From the NCBI GenBank assembly GCA_038246575.1, contig JBBRVU010000069.1:1-18903 (forward strand): DNA of 18,903 bases, read 5' to 3'. Position numbers and translations under genes: made by a program. This document shows, piece after piece, positions 1 through 7,331 of the stretch. Every line of letters begins with the position of its first letter. Positions within the stretch are counted from its first letter, which is position 1. A model generated the notes under the pieces. That model made no database searches. It was not told the DNA's origin and saw only the letters and a program-made list of their open reading frames with translations. The stretch comes from JACCUZ01 sp038246575 (GTDB lineage Bacteria; Actinomycetota; Actinomycetes; JACCUZ01).

Positions 1-75
1 CCGACCACCATCAACGACCATCCTGGCGGCTTCCTCGCGAAACTCAGGCGAGAAACTCTGATACCTCTTCGGCAT
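1..75 (-). CDS. IS3-family transposase OrfA, N-terminal part (cut by window edge)
   Basis: Only the first 25 codons are in the window; the gene runs off the left edge. The N-terminus MPKRYQSFSPEFREEA is typical of the helix-turn-helix OrfA of IS3/IS911-type insertion sequences, the DNA-binding subunit that forms the transposase OrfAB by frameshifting. The ATG at 75 has a strong ribosome binding site (GAGGAGGGG, about 5 nt spacing). It lies downstream of and co-directional with livF. The element's outer end must lie between about 76 and 174, but I could not fix the terminal repeat. Family assignment rests on a short stretch, so subgroup is not claimed. Confidence 0.75.
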   Translation of the reverse strand, partial: MPKRYQSFSPEFREEAARMVVDGGR

Positions 76-86
76 CAACACCCCTC

Positions 87-126
87 CTCTCCGGAATGGA
101 ACCTATTGGTTCCGCAGTCCGGAGAG
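87..126 (-). promoter_or_regulatory. Two-tier inverted repeat directly upstream of the IS3 orfA ribosome binding site
   Basis: Outer arms CTCTCCGGA (87-95) and TCCGGAGAG (118-126) are perfect complements; inner arms GGAACC (98-103) and GGTTCC (108-113) are also perfect, around the loop TATT. In minus-strand RNA the 3' outer arm runs straight into the GAGGAGGGG Shine-Dalgarno of orfA. Transcripts arriving from the liv operon would carry the whole hairpin, so it could act as a terminator for livF or mask the orfA ribosome site, as described for read-through protection in IS10 and IS50. The structure is seen; its role is inferred. Confidence 0.6.
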
Positions 127-174
127 CTGGAGGCACGCCAGTTGGGCGGTGGGTCGGCTGTGGGCGGGCACCGC

Positions 175-876
175 TCACATGCCGAGATAGGCGGTGCGTA
201 CCCGCGGGTCTTCGAGTAGTTCGGTGCCGGCGCCGCTGACGGCGATGGCACCACTTTCGATGACGTAGGCCCGGTCGGAGATCTTCAGCGTGTGGGCGGC
301 GTTCTGCTCCACGATCAGGACCGTGACGCCGGCGTCGCGGATGCGGGTCACCGCCTCGAGCACCGAGGTCACGAGGTTGGGGGCGAGCCCGATCGAGGGT
401 TCGTCGAGGGTGAGCAGGCGTGGTCGAGCCATCAGCGCCCGGCCGATGGCGAGCATCTGCTGCTGGCCGCCGGACATCGTGTCGGCGCGTTGGGTGCGAC
501 GCTCTCCGAGGATGGGGAACAGTTGCAGGACCTCCTCCAGTGCCGGCCCGGTCTCGGTGCGTTCCCGCGTGTAGGCGCCCATCTGCAGGTTCTGCATGAC
601 GGTGAGCGTTCCGAACAGCGCCCGCTCTTGTGGGACGTGGACGAGGCCGCGGCGCACGATCCGGTCGGGCCGGAGGCCGTCGATGCGCTCCCCGTCGAAG
701 GTGATGGCCCCGTCGTTCACCGACAGCATCCCGGAGATGGTGCGCAGGGTTGTGGTCTTGCCGGCGCCGTTCGCGCCGATCAGCGCGACGATCTCGCCGG
801 CCTGCACTTCCAGGTTCAGCTCGTGCAGGATCTGCAGCCGGCGGTAGCCCGCGGAGATGTTCTCAAGCTTCAGCAA
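175..876 (-). CDS. livF: Branched-chain amino acid-type ABC transporter ATP-binding protein LivF
   Basis: This is the second ATPase of a Liv-type importer; it pairs with LivG on the cytoplasmic face of LivH/LivM. From the TTG start, Walker A GANGAGKTT is at about 34-42, signature MSGGQ at 134-138, and Walker B LLTLDEPS includes D158/E159. Length (233 aa) is usual for LivF. I chose TTG 876 because AGGAG (888-884) sits 7 nt upstream and the resulting N-terminus LLKLENISAGY matches the family start; an in-frame GTG at 891 would add five residues but has no visible ribosome site. The gene overlaps the end of livG and is last in the five-gene operon. Transport of an amino acid versus another small carboxylate or amide cannot be told from the ATPase. 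Confidence 0.93.
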   Translation of the reverse strand: MLKLENISAGYRRLQILHELNLEVQAGEIVALIGANGAGKTTTLRTISGMLSVNDGAITFDGERIDGLRPDRIVRRGLVHVPQERALFGTLTVMQNLQMGAYTRERTETGPALEEVLQLFPILGERRTQRADTMSGGQQQMLAIGRALMARPRLLTLDEPSIGLAPNLVTSVLEAVTRIRDAGVTVLIVEQNAAHTLKISDRAYVIESGAIAVSGAGTELLEDPRVRTAYLGM

Positions 877-1594
877 TGAGGAACTCCTCACCGAGGTAGG
901 CCTCGACGACGCGTGGGTCGGCGGTCACCGCGTCGGGTGTGCCCTCGGCTAACACACGGCCTTCGTGGAGCACGACCACCCGCTGCGACAGCGCCATGAC
1001 CGCAGCCATGACGTGCTCGATGAACATGACAGTGATGTGCTCGGCGGCCAAGGAGCGCAGCAGTTCGATGAGGGGGAGCCGTTCGGTGGGCACCAGGCCG
1101 GCGAGCACCTCGTCGAGCAGCAGCACCCGTGGCTCGAGGGCAAGCGCGCGGGCCAGCTCCAGCCGCTTGAGCCCGGCGGTGGGCAGCACCCCGGCCGGGC
1201 GGTCGCGGAATTCGTCCAGGCCGATCCGGTGGATCACTGCGGCGGCCGCATCCCGCGCTGCCGCCCGCTGCCGGCGGCGGGAGTGGGCGGCGACGGCGAC
1301 GTTGTCGAGCACGGACATGCTCTCGAAGGGGCGCATGAGCTGGAATGTGCGCACCAGCCCGGCGCGGGCCACCCGGTGCGGGGGCCAGCCGGTGATGTCG
1401 CGGCCGTCGAACCTGACGTGACCGGATGATGGTGGGAGCTGGCCGGCGATGATGGAGAACAGCGTCGTCTTGCCGGCCCCGTTCGGCCCGATCACTCCCA
1501 CGAACTCGTCGCCCTCGACCTGCAGCGAGACGTCACTGAGCGCTCGCAACCCGCGGAAGGATTTCGAGACAGCCTCGACTTCGAGCAGGCTCAT
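863..1594 (-). CDS. livG: Branched-chain amino acid-type ABC transporter ATP-binding protein LivG (divergent signature motif)
   Basis: 243-aa ATPase of the Liv importer. Walker A GPNGAGKTT is at about 36-44 and Walker B VLLLDE at 157-162. The usual LivG signature (LSYGQQRR-like) reads LPTAGLKR at 137-144, and the stretch after Walker B reads VLAGLVPTE instead of the more usual PAAGLNP. The rest of the family pattern is intact (FDGRDITGWPPHRVARAGLVRTFQ region, long insert at about 104-120), so this looks like a divergent LivG subgroup rather than a dead gene. Start ATG 1594 overlaps the livM stop in an ATGA arrangement, indicating translational coupling. Confidence 0.93.
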   Translation of the reverse strand: MSLLEVEAVSKSFRGLRALSDVSLQVEGDEFVGVIGPNGAGKTTLFSIIAGQLPPSSGHVRFDGRDITGWPPHRVARAGLVRTFQLMRPFESMSVLDNVAVAAHSRRRQRAAARDAAAAVIHRIGLDEFRDRPAGVLPTAGLKRLELARALALEPRVLLLDEVLAGLVPTERLPLIELLRSLAAEHITVMFIEHVMAAVMALSQRVVVLHEGRVLAEGTPDAVTADPRVVEAYLGEEFLIAEA

Positions 1595-2622
1595 CCGCGA
1601 ATCCTCGCCCTGACCGATCCGTAGATCCCCCGCGGCAGGAACAACACGATGAGGATCAGCAGTACCGCGTACGTGGCGACGTCGAGACCGCTGCGGCCCT
1701 CGACGAAGGACAGCACGGCCGGCGGGTTCCGCAGGACCGACGCGGTCACCTCGGACAGCGGGCCGATCACCGCGGCACCGATCACCGGGCCGAAGATGGT
1801 GCCGATGCCGCCGATGACTGCGGGGACGATGGCCTCGACGGAGACGGCCGCGCCGAAGGCCAGGTTGGGATCGATGAACAGGAAGTACTGGGTGTAGAAG
1901 GCGCCGGCGAGGGCGGTGATCCCTGCACTGACCGCCACCGCCGCGAGTTGGTAGCGCAGGATGGGGATGCCCAGGGACTCGGCGGCGATGTCGTCGTCGC
2001 GGATCGCCATGATGTACTGCCCGGTGCGCGAGTGGACGAGCAGGATGTTCACCGCCACCGCCAGGGCGAGCAGGCCGAGGATGATCCAGTAGTAGTTGTG
2101 GCTTCCGACCGGGAACTGCAGCTTCGACCACGAGCCGCCCGGGATGAGCGGTATGTTGAACCCGCGGGTCTTCTGCAGCGCCTCGATGTTGGAGGTCAGC
2201 AGCAGCAACATCTGCGCGAACGCGAAGGTGGCCAGGGCGAAATAGGCGCCCTTGAGGTGGTAGCGGAGCGACAGGTACGCCGTCGCGACGCCGAACGCGG
2301 CGGCGAGCACCGCTCCGATGACCATGCCGAGCCAAGGCGTGATGCCGTGCGCGACGAGCAGGTACGCGTCGGTGTATGCCCCGATGCCGAAGAAGGCGGC
2401 GTGCCCGAAGCTGAACATGCCGCCGTAGCCGCTCATGATGTTCCAGCCCACTCCCATGACGGCGAAGATCAGGGTGCGGACGGCGACGCCCTCCCTGGCC
2501 GCGGGCAGGATCGCCGGGAGCAGGGCGAGCACCGCCACGCCGACGACGAGAACGACCACGTGTCCCAGCCACGGCCGACTCCGGGTGGCAGAGGAGCGAG
2601 CGGGCGCGCGGTCGACGCTCAC
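1591..2622 (-). CDS. livM: Branched-chain amino acid-type ABC transporter permease LivM
   Basis: 343-aa integral membrane permease that forms the channel with LivH. After a short basic N-terminus it has a hydrophobic helix (about residues 18-40), then conserved LivM landmarks: MSGYGGMFSFGHAAFFGIGAY, LRYHLKGAYFALATFAFAQM, the coupling-loop sequence AIRDDDIAAESLGIP, and a C-terminal GGIGTIFGPVIGA helix region. The start is GTG 2622, which overlaps the livH stop as GTGA; longer in-frame extensions toward 3096 run antisense-like through livH codons and are not coding. Substrate class is not deducible from the permease. Confidence 0.93.
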   Translation of the reverse strand: MSVDRAPARSSATRSRPWLGHVVVLVVGVAVLALLPAILPAAREGVAVRTLIFAVMGVGWNIMSGYGGMFSFGHAAFFGIGAYTDAYLLVAHGITPWLGMVIGAVLAAAFGVATAYLSLRYHLKGAYFALATFAFAQMLLLLTSNIEALQKTRGFNIPLIPGGSWSKLQFPVGSHNYYWIILGLLALAVAVNILLVHSRTGQYIMAIRDDDIAAESLGIPILRYQLAAVAVSAGITALAGAFYTQYFLFIDPNLAFGAAVSVEAIVPAVIGGIGTIFGPVIGAAVIGPLSEVTASVLRNPPAVLSFVEGRSGLDVATYAVLLILIVLFLPRGIYGSVRARIRG

Positions 2623-3626
2623 TGCGGGCTCCCGAACAGCCCCTGCGGTCGGAAGAAGAGCACCAGCACGAAGACGACGAACACGAGCAGGGTCGCGCCG
2701 GTTCCCGGCAAGTAGAGCCCGCCGACCGTCTGCACCAGGCCGATCGCGAGACCCCCGATAAGGGCGCCGCCGACGCTGCCCAGGCCGCCCAGCACCACGA
2801 TGACGAACGCGAGGATCGTGAACTGTTCCCCGGTGCTGGGCGTCAACGTGAGGAACGGCAGCACGAGGCCCCCCGCCGCTCCCACGCACGCAGTCCCCAG
2901 CCCGAACGTCAACGCGTACACGTGCGAGACGTTCACCCCGACCAGCTGCGCTCCCTGGGCGCTGGCCGCCACCGAACGAATCGCCAGGCCCAGCGGAGTC
3001 CAGCGCAGGATCGCGGTCAGACCGAGCGCGAGCAGCAACGCGCCGATGAAGGCCAGCACGCGCGGGATCGGTGCGATGGCCCCGAGGATCGGCCACTGGC
3101 CCTCGAACGGCGCCGACACCGACTTCGGCTCGCCACCGAAGACGAGCAGCAGCAGGTTGGCGATGAGCAGCGAGAGGCCGAGTGTGACGAGGAGCTGGCC
3201 CTCGGTCTCGCCGGCGCTCATCAACCGGTTGAGCATGGTGGCCTGGATGAGGTAGCCGACCACGAACAGCACCGGAATGGTGATCAGGGTGGCCACGTAG
3301 ACGTCGACGCCGACCGAGGTGACCAAGGAGTAGGCGACGTACATCGCCAGCGTCAGGAGGGTGCCTTGCGCGAAGTTCACGATCCCGAGCACCCCGAAGA
3401 TGAGCGTGAGGCCCATCGACACCAGGCCGTACACGCCGCCGAGCAGGAGGCCCGTCACGACCGCCTGGGTGATGAGCTGGTCGCTCTTGCCGCCCACCGC
3501 GTAGACCAGGGCGAGCGCGACGGCGACGGCCCCGACGACGGCAGCGGCCGTCAGGACCGGCCCCCGGTTCAGCGACGGCCGCCGGCGCGGAGGGTCCTTC
3601 CGGGCGTGCACCGCCGTCTCGGTCAT
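2619..3626 (-). CDS. livH: Branched-chain amino acid-type ABC transporter permease LivH
   Basis: 335-aa membrane protein, partner of LivM. After a charged N-terminal tail (about 20 residues) come multiple hydrophobic helices with the LivH signature region GVYGLVSMGLTLIFGVLGIVNFAQG (near residues 63-87), a coupling segment around PLGLAIRSVAASAQGAQLVGV, and the glycine-rich VVLGGLGSVGGALIGG near the C-terminus. Length matches the family, with a slightly long N-terminus. It follows livK by 49 nt and is coupled to livM by a 4-nt overlap. Confident as a Liv-type permease; substrate not shown. Confidence 0.93.
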   Translation of the reverse strand: MTETAVHARKDPPRRRPSLNRGPVLTAAAVVGAVAVALALVYAVGGKSDQLITQAVVTGLLLGGVYGLVSMGLTLIFGVLGIVNFAQGTLLTLAMYVAYSLVTSVGVDVYVATLITIPVLFVVGYLIQATMLNRLMSAGETEGQLLVTLGLSLLIANLLLLVFGGEPKSVSAPFEGQWPILGAIAPIPRVLAFIGALLLALGLTAILRWTPLGLAIRSVAASAQGAQLVGVNVSHVYALTFGLGTACVGAAGGLVLPFLTLTPSTGEQFTILAFVIVVLGGLGSVGGALIGGLAIGLVQTVGGLYLPGTGATLLVFVVFVLVLFFRPQGLFGSPQ

Positions 3627-3675
3627 CGCGTCCTCGAAGCCTTGACCGGAGCTGCCGTTCCGCGCCGGCGACTCG

Positions 3676-4920
3676 TCACTGACCTGCTACGGCGGGCCAG
3701 ACCAGGTCGGCTGTCTTGAACGAGTCGGGGAAGACCTGCTGGATCTTGCCGGAGATCACCTGCATCACGATGGGGATGGCGCTGGTGTTCTGTCCCGTGT
3801 CGTCGAAGGCGATCGGTCCGTCGAACGCGAGCAGGGACTTGTCGATGCTCACCTTGGCGATCGCGTCGCGCAGCTTCTTCGGATCGGCGTCCTTGCCGTC
3901 CTCGAGGCCCTGCGCGATGACCTTGACCGCTTGGTAGGACAGGACTGCGGCGGTCTGCATCGGCTCGCCGTACTTCTGCTCGAAGCGCTGGCGGATGTCC
4001 TTGACGTCCGCGCTCGTGGCGTCGAAGTGGTAGTTGGCGCTGAGGATGTTGTTCCCGGCCGTGGCCGCTGCTGCGGGGAAGCGCTCGTCGTCGAAGCCGC
4101 CGTTGGCGATCCCGTAGACGGCCTTGATCTTCGGTTTGAGGGCGGCGATGGCCTTGGCGACGAGCAGGCTGTCGGGGAAGTAGCCGGTGACGATGATCGC
4201 GTCGGGGTTGCCGGCGGCGGCCTGGCTCACCTGCGTCGTGGCGTCGTTCATCGACGCGTCGTAGGTGACCTCCTTCGCGATGTTGACTCCCTTGGACGTG
4301 GCCTCCTGCTGGAACGCCTTGAAGACGCTGTCGCCGAAGTCACCCTGCACGTGGATGTAGGAGACGGTCTTGATCGGGGCGTTCTGCGCCTCACCGATGG
4401 CGACGAGGTCGTCTGCGCCCTTGGTGCCCATGCTCGTGGCGTCGGGCTGGATGCGGAAGGCGTATTTGAAGCCCTGCTGGAGGATCTGGTCGGCCACCGC
4501 GACATCGATGACGAGCGGGACGCCGGTGCGTTCGGCGGCCGAGGCGACGGTCTGGGTGACGTCGCTCTGGTAGGTGCCGACGAGGGCGGCCGCGCCGGCG
4601 GACATCAGCCGCTGCGCCTCGCTCTGGCCTACTTCGGGCTTGCCCTGGGTGTCGCCGGAGGCGACCTTGAGCGTGGCGCCGCCCATCGAAGTGATGCCGC
4701 CGGCCGCGTTGACGTCGTCGGCGGCCATCTTGACGGCCTCGTCCATGGGCTTGCCCGCCCCGGCGAGCGGGCCGGTCAGCGGGTGCAACGATCCGATTGT
4801 GATCGTCTTGGCTGCTCCGGAGGCGGCGCCGCCCGAGCCGGTGGAGCCGGAGTCGCCGCAGGCCGCGAGCAGCAGGCCGAGGGCCGCCACGACGGCGAGG
4901 TGACCGCGATACCTGCGCAT
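3676..4920 (-). CDS. livK: Liv-type extracellular substrate-binding lipoprotein (Periplas_BP_6 family)
   Basis: 414-aa solute-binding protein of the Liv importer, first gene of the operon. A lipoprotein signal peptide is clear: MRRYRG, a hydrophobic stretch, then lipobox LAAC with the lipidated cysteine at residue 21, followed by a Gly/Ser-rich linker. The mature domain opens with TITIGSLHPLTGPLAGAG, the usual start of leucine/isoleucine/valine-binding proteins, and keeps the two-lobe pattern through IVMQVISGKIQQVFP. It would capture the substrate outside the membrane and hand it to LivH/LivM. In a cluster of catabolic genes the ligand is more likely the pathway substrate than a branched-chain amino acid; this is inference. 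Its upstream region carries promoter and palindromes shared with the divergent iclR. Confidence 0.93.
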   Translation of the reverse strand: MRRYRGHLAVVAALGLLLAACGDSGSTGSGGAASGAAKTITIGSLHPLTGPLAGAGKPMDEAVKMAADDVNAAGGITSMGGATLKVASGDTQGKPEVGQSEAQRLMSAGAAALVGTYQSDVTQTVASAAERTGVPLVIDVAVADQILQQGFKYAFRIQPDATSMGTKGADDLVAIGEAQNAPIKTVSYIHVQGDFGDSVFKAFQQEATSKGVNIAKEVTYDASMNDATTQVSQAAAGNPDAIIVTGYFPDSLLVAKAIAALKPKIKAVYGIANGGFDDERFPAAAATAGNNILSANYHFDATSADVKDIRQRFEQKYGEPMQTAAVLSYQAVKVIAQGLEDGKDADPKKLRDAIAKVSIDKSLLAFDGPIAFDDTGQNTSAIPIVMQVISGKIQQVFPDSFKTADLVWPAVAGQ

Positions 4921-4989
4921 GCCGGTTTCCCTTCGCGAGGTCCGACGCCGTCGGGACCGGCCAGTCGCGCGGTTCCCCGACCTGACGAC

Positions 4990-5008
4990 CGTTCCCGTGG
5001 GTGGAACG
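4990..5008. promoter_or_regulatory. Candidate IclR operator, site A
   Basis: CGTTCC (4990-4995), 7-nt spacer, GGAACG (5003-5008): perfect 6-bp arms. It lies in the livK leader, just downstream of the proposed livK start point. The arms and spacing are identical to site C at 8782-8800. Binding by the adjacent IclR protein is inferred. Confidence 0.6.
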
Positions 5009-5027
5009 ACTGAGTGGCGTGGGGGCT

Positions 5028-5057
5028 TGTCTAACAGGTCCCGTTAGGGTAGGTCAA
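5028..5057 (-). promoter_or_regulatory. Candidate livK promoter with overlapping palindrome; iclR -10 on the other strand
   Basis: On the minus strand TTGACC (5057-5052) is a good -35; after an 18-nt spacer TAGACA (5033-5028) is a fair -10. Within it, CTAAC (5031-5035) and GTTAG (5043-5047) form a perfect palindrome, also with a 7-nt spacer, suited to a repressor. On the plus strand TAGGGT (5045-5050) fits an actinobacterial -10 for iclR, giving a leader of about 60 nt before ATG 5120; no good iclR -35 is visible. Function is inferred from position. Confidence 0.45.
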
Positions 5058-5100
5058 TGTCTAGGCGTGGCAGTCAGGCCCGCCCAAGGGTGCCCACATC

Positions 5101-5119
5101 CATTCCGCTGAGAGGAACA
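5101..5119. promoter_or_regulatory. Candidate IclR operator, site B (abuts iclR start)
   Basis: CATTCC (5101-5106), 7-nt spacer, GGAACA (5114-5119): the TTCC-N7-GGAA core is perfect, with two outer mismatches from sites A and C. It ends immediately before the ATG at 5120 and overlaps the weak ribosome site, a position suited to autoregulation. Confidence 0.5.
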
Positions 5120-5962
5120 ATGGTCGAGGGGTCGGCGGCGAGGAGTGGCGGGCGGGCGGGGGAGCCCTTCGGCTCGGGCACCGAGGCCGCGGACCGGGTC
5201 GCGGACGTGCTGCTGCTTTTCACCAGTGGCGCGGCCGCGATGGGGGTCAGCGAGATCGCGCGGCGGCTCGCGTTGAGCAAGGCTGTCGTCCATCGGATCT
5301 TGCAGTCGCTGGTGTCCAGGGGATTCGTCCAAGTCGACCCCGCGACGCGGGAGTATCGGCTGGGGCCGGCCGCTGTTGCGGTCGGCGCGCGCGCCCTGCG
5401 CGAGCACGATCTGCGGCGTGCCGCGCGCGGCGTGCTGCGTCGGCTGCGTGACCAGACGCACGAGACCACGACGCTGTCCGAGCTCGTTTCGCTGTCCCGG
5501 GTCTACCTCGATCAGTACGAGAGCCCGCAGGAGATCAAGATGACCGTCGAGCTGGGGCGACCGCACCCGCTTCATGCCGGTGCCTCGGGCCGGGTGATCC
5601 TCGCCTTCCTCCCCGAGGACGTCCAGGGGGCGGTCCTCGCCGGCCCGCTGCAGGCCTTGACCCCGGCGACGGTCACCGACCCGCACGTGCTGCGTCGCCT
5701 GCTCTCCGCGTCCCACAAGGACGGCGCAGCGGCATCTCGCGGTGAGCGGCAGCGGGGTGCCGGTTCGGTCGCGGCTCCGGTCTTCGACTTCGACGCCGAC
5801 GTGGTGGGGGCCATCAGCGTGTGCGGCCCGCTGGGGCGTTTCGACGCGCGCACGGTGACGCGTTTCGTCCCACTCGTTCGTGCCGCGGCGGAGGAGGTGT
5901 CTCACCTGCTCGGCTGGCAGGGGGCCGGTCCCGGCCGGGTCGGTGCCTCCCCGAGGGAGTAG
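5120..5962 (+). CDS. IclR-family transcriptional regulator
   Basis: 280-aa DNA-binding regulator. The N-terminal winged helix-turn-helix is at about residues 21-90 (AADRVADVLLLF, then MGVSEIARRLALSKAVVHRIL at about 41-61, then RGFVQVDPATREYRLG). The C-terminal effector domain has the family pattern (HPLHAGASGRVILAFLP, and VAAPVFDFDADVVGAISVCGP). I chose ATG 5120 over the in-frame ATG 5057: codons 5057-5119 have only about 57% G/C at third positions and several rare codons (AGG, AGA, GGA, ACA), unlike the sequence after 5120. IclR proteins bind palindromes as dimers/tetramers and sense small metabolites, often pathway substrates. Being divergent from livK and sharing operator-like sites with the prpD/CoA-transferase promoters, it is the likely controller of the cluster. 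Confidence 0.9.
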   Translation: MVEGSAARSGGRAGEPFGSGTEAADRVADVLLLFTSGAAAMGVSEIARRLALSKAVVHRILQSLVSRGFVQVDPATREYRLGPAAVAVGARALREHDLRRAARGVLRRLRDQTHETTTLSELVSLSRVYLDQYESPQEIKMTVELGRPHPLHAGASGRVILAFLPEDVQGAVLAGPLQALTPATVTDPHVLRRLLSASHKDGAAASRGERQRGAGSVAAPVFDFDADVVGAISVCGPLGRFDARTVTRFVPLVRAAAEEVSHLLGWQGAGPGRVGASPRE

Positions 5963-5975
5963 CCGGCGCGGCTGC
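5959..5975. terminator. Candidate bidirectional terminator hairpin between convergent iclR and prpD
   Basis: AGCC (5961-5964), loop GGCGC, GGCT (5970-5973), extended by a G-C pair and a G-U wobble to 5959-5975. It fills the 13-nt gap between the two convergent stop codons. There is no T-run, so intrinsic termination is only a possibility. Confidence 0.3.
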
Positions 5976-7331
5976 TCAGGCCAGTGGTGCCAGCGCACGC
6001 AGGGCCGCGGTCAATGGTGGGAGGCCGGTGCCGGCGAGCTGTTCGATCGCGTCGAGCAGGGCGTCTGTGCGCGCGGTGCCGATCCGCGCGGCCAGCAGCC
6101 GGCGGGGCTTGGCTCGAACGTCGGGGTCGTGCAGGGCGTCGGGGCCGTCCCCCCGCGGTCGCTGGACCGACTCCTCGAGCCGGTCGCCGTTGCGCAGGTG
6201 GACGGCGACGAATGAGGGCCGTCCGCCGGGGTGGCCGGCGTCGAGGGCCGGATCATGGCGCACCCGCACGCGGTCGGCGAGCGCGCGCACCCGGGGGTCG
6301 GCGAGGGCGGTCGGCTCGAACGCCTCGTCGCCGAGGCCTCCGGTCACGATGGCGACCGCGACCGTGAAGGGGATGCTGAACCTGGCCGCGAGCTCGTTGG
6401 CCGGGTGCGGCTCGGCGTATGTCGCGGCCGCGGCGTAGGTGCGCACCTCGATGCGTTCCACGTCCTCGGGCCGCAGCGCGCGGTGTGCGAGCAGGCGCTC
6501 CAACGCATCGTTGACGCCGTGCAGATGCGCGCAGGTGGGATGCCGCTTCAGGTAGCCACCGAGCACCGCCGGCTCCACGGCCGCCGCCGGATCAGCGAGG
6601 GCCGCGCAGTCGAGCTGCGGGGCGACGAACCTGCCGAAGTGACGCTCGAAGGTGCCCGGCACCCCCCGCAGCCCCGTCCCGGCAGCGACCCCCCATACGG
6701 CGCCGGCATGTGCGCCCAGGCCGAGGAAGACGTGCTGGCCCGTTGCGCCGGCGACAACGGTGCGCGCGTCGGGGAGCATCGGTGCTGATGCGGCGAGGTC
6801 GATCGCGTGCGCGATCGGCTCGGGCTCGGCGCCGCCGACAAGGTGGGCCACGCCGGCGGCGGCACCCACCGACCCCCACGTCGCGATGTCGTGCACACCC
6901 GGTGGTGTGCCACCCATCGCGACCCCGATCCGTACCCCGACCTCGTAGCCGGCCAGGATCGCGCTCAGCACGGCTCGCCCGGACGCCTGCTGGGCCTCGC
7001 CCACGGCGACGACGGCCGGGACGACGTGCGAGGCGGGATGCCCGCGCGCGAGGCGGTGCCCCTCCTGCAACTGCTGGGCGGCGACGAGCGTGCCGTTGAG
7101 CAGGGCGGCGGTGGTGGCATCCGTGCCCGCGGAGCGTCCTATCACGCTCGCCGGCCCGGTCCCTCGGGCGAGTGCGCTGCGCAGAGCGGCAAGCTCGGGT
7201 CGCGAGGCGGCCGCGACCATGGTCGCGAACACGTCGGCCACGACGGCCCGCACCCGTCGCTGGGCCGGTGGCGGCGCCGCGTCGTAGGAGGTGAGATGCG
7301 CGACCTGGGCCAGCGTGGTCGAGATGGTCAT
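5976..7331 (-). CDS. MmgE/PrpD family protein, copy 1
   Basis: 451 aa, the usual length of the MmgE/PrpD family (2-methylcitrate dehydratase, cis-aconitate decarboxylase and many uncharacterised relatives). Family landmarks: helical N-terminus, ALLNGTLVAAQQLQEGHR (about 76-93), GHPASHVVPA (97 on), IATWGSVGAAAG, GYLKRHPTCAHLHG, RFSIPFTVAVA, and DPDVRAK near the end. The DDTH motif of canonical PrpD proteins is replaced by EGHR (90-93), so the reaction may differ. ATG 7331 overlaps the stop of the next MmgE/PrpD gene upstream (ATGA), so the two are co-translated and may form a hetero-complex; longer in-frame extensions are antisense to the neighbour. Substrate unknown. Confidence 0.88.
   Translation of the reverse strand: MTISTTLAQVAHLTSYDAAPPPAQRRVRAVVADVFATMVAAASRPELAALRSALARGTGPASVIGRSAGTDATTAALLNGTLVAAQQLQEGHRLARGHPASHVVPAVVAVGEAQQASGRAVLSAILAGYEVGVRIGVAMGGTPPGVHDIATWGSVGAAAGVAHLVGGAEPEPIAHAIDLAASAPMLPDARTVVAGATGQHVFLGLGAHAGAVWGVAAGTGLRGVPGTFERHFGRFVAPQLDCAALADPAAAVEPAVLGGYLKRHPTCAHLHGVNDALERLLAHRALRPEDVERIEVRTYAAAATYAEPHPANELAARFSIPFTVAVAIVTGGLGDEAFEPTALADPRVRALADRVRVRHDPALDAGHPGGRPSFVAVHLRNGDRLEESVQRPRGDGPDALHDPDVRAKPRRLLAARIGTARTDALLDAIEQLAGTGLPPLTAALRALAPLA

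Noticed and set aside
108..126. GGTTCC-N7-GGAGAG as a fifth IclR site
   Set aside because: Right half lacks the GGAA core and the sequence is part of the IS3-associated inverted repeat.
292..879. Long plus-strand frames antisense to livF and livG
   Set aside because: Shadows of genes with clear ABC ATPase motifs; common in high-GC DNA.
5054..5998. 314-codon minus-strand frame antisense to the IclR gene
   Set aside because: Arg/Pro-rich composition without family likeness; the opposite strand encodes a clear IclR protein.
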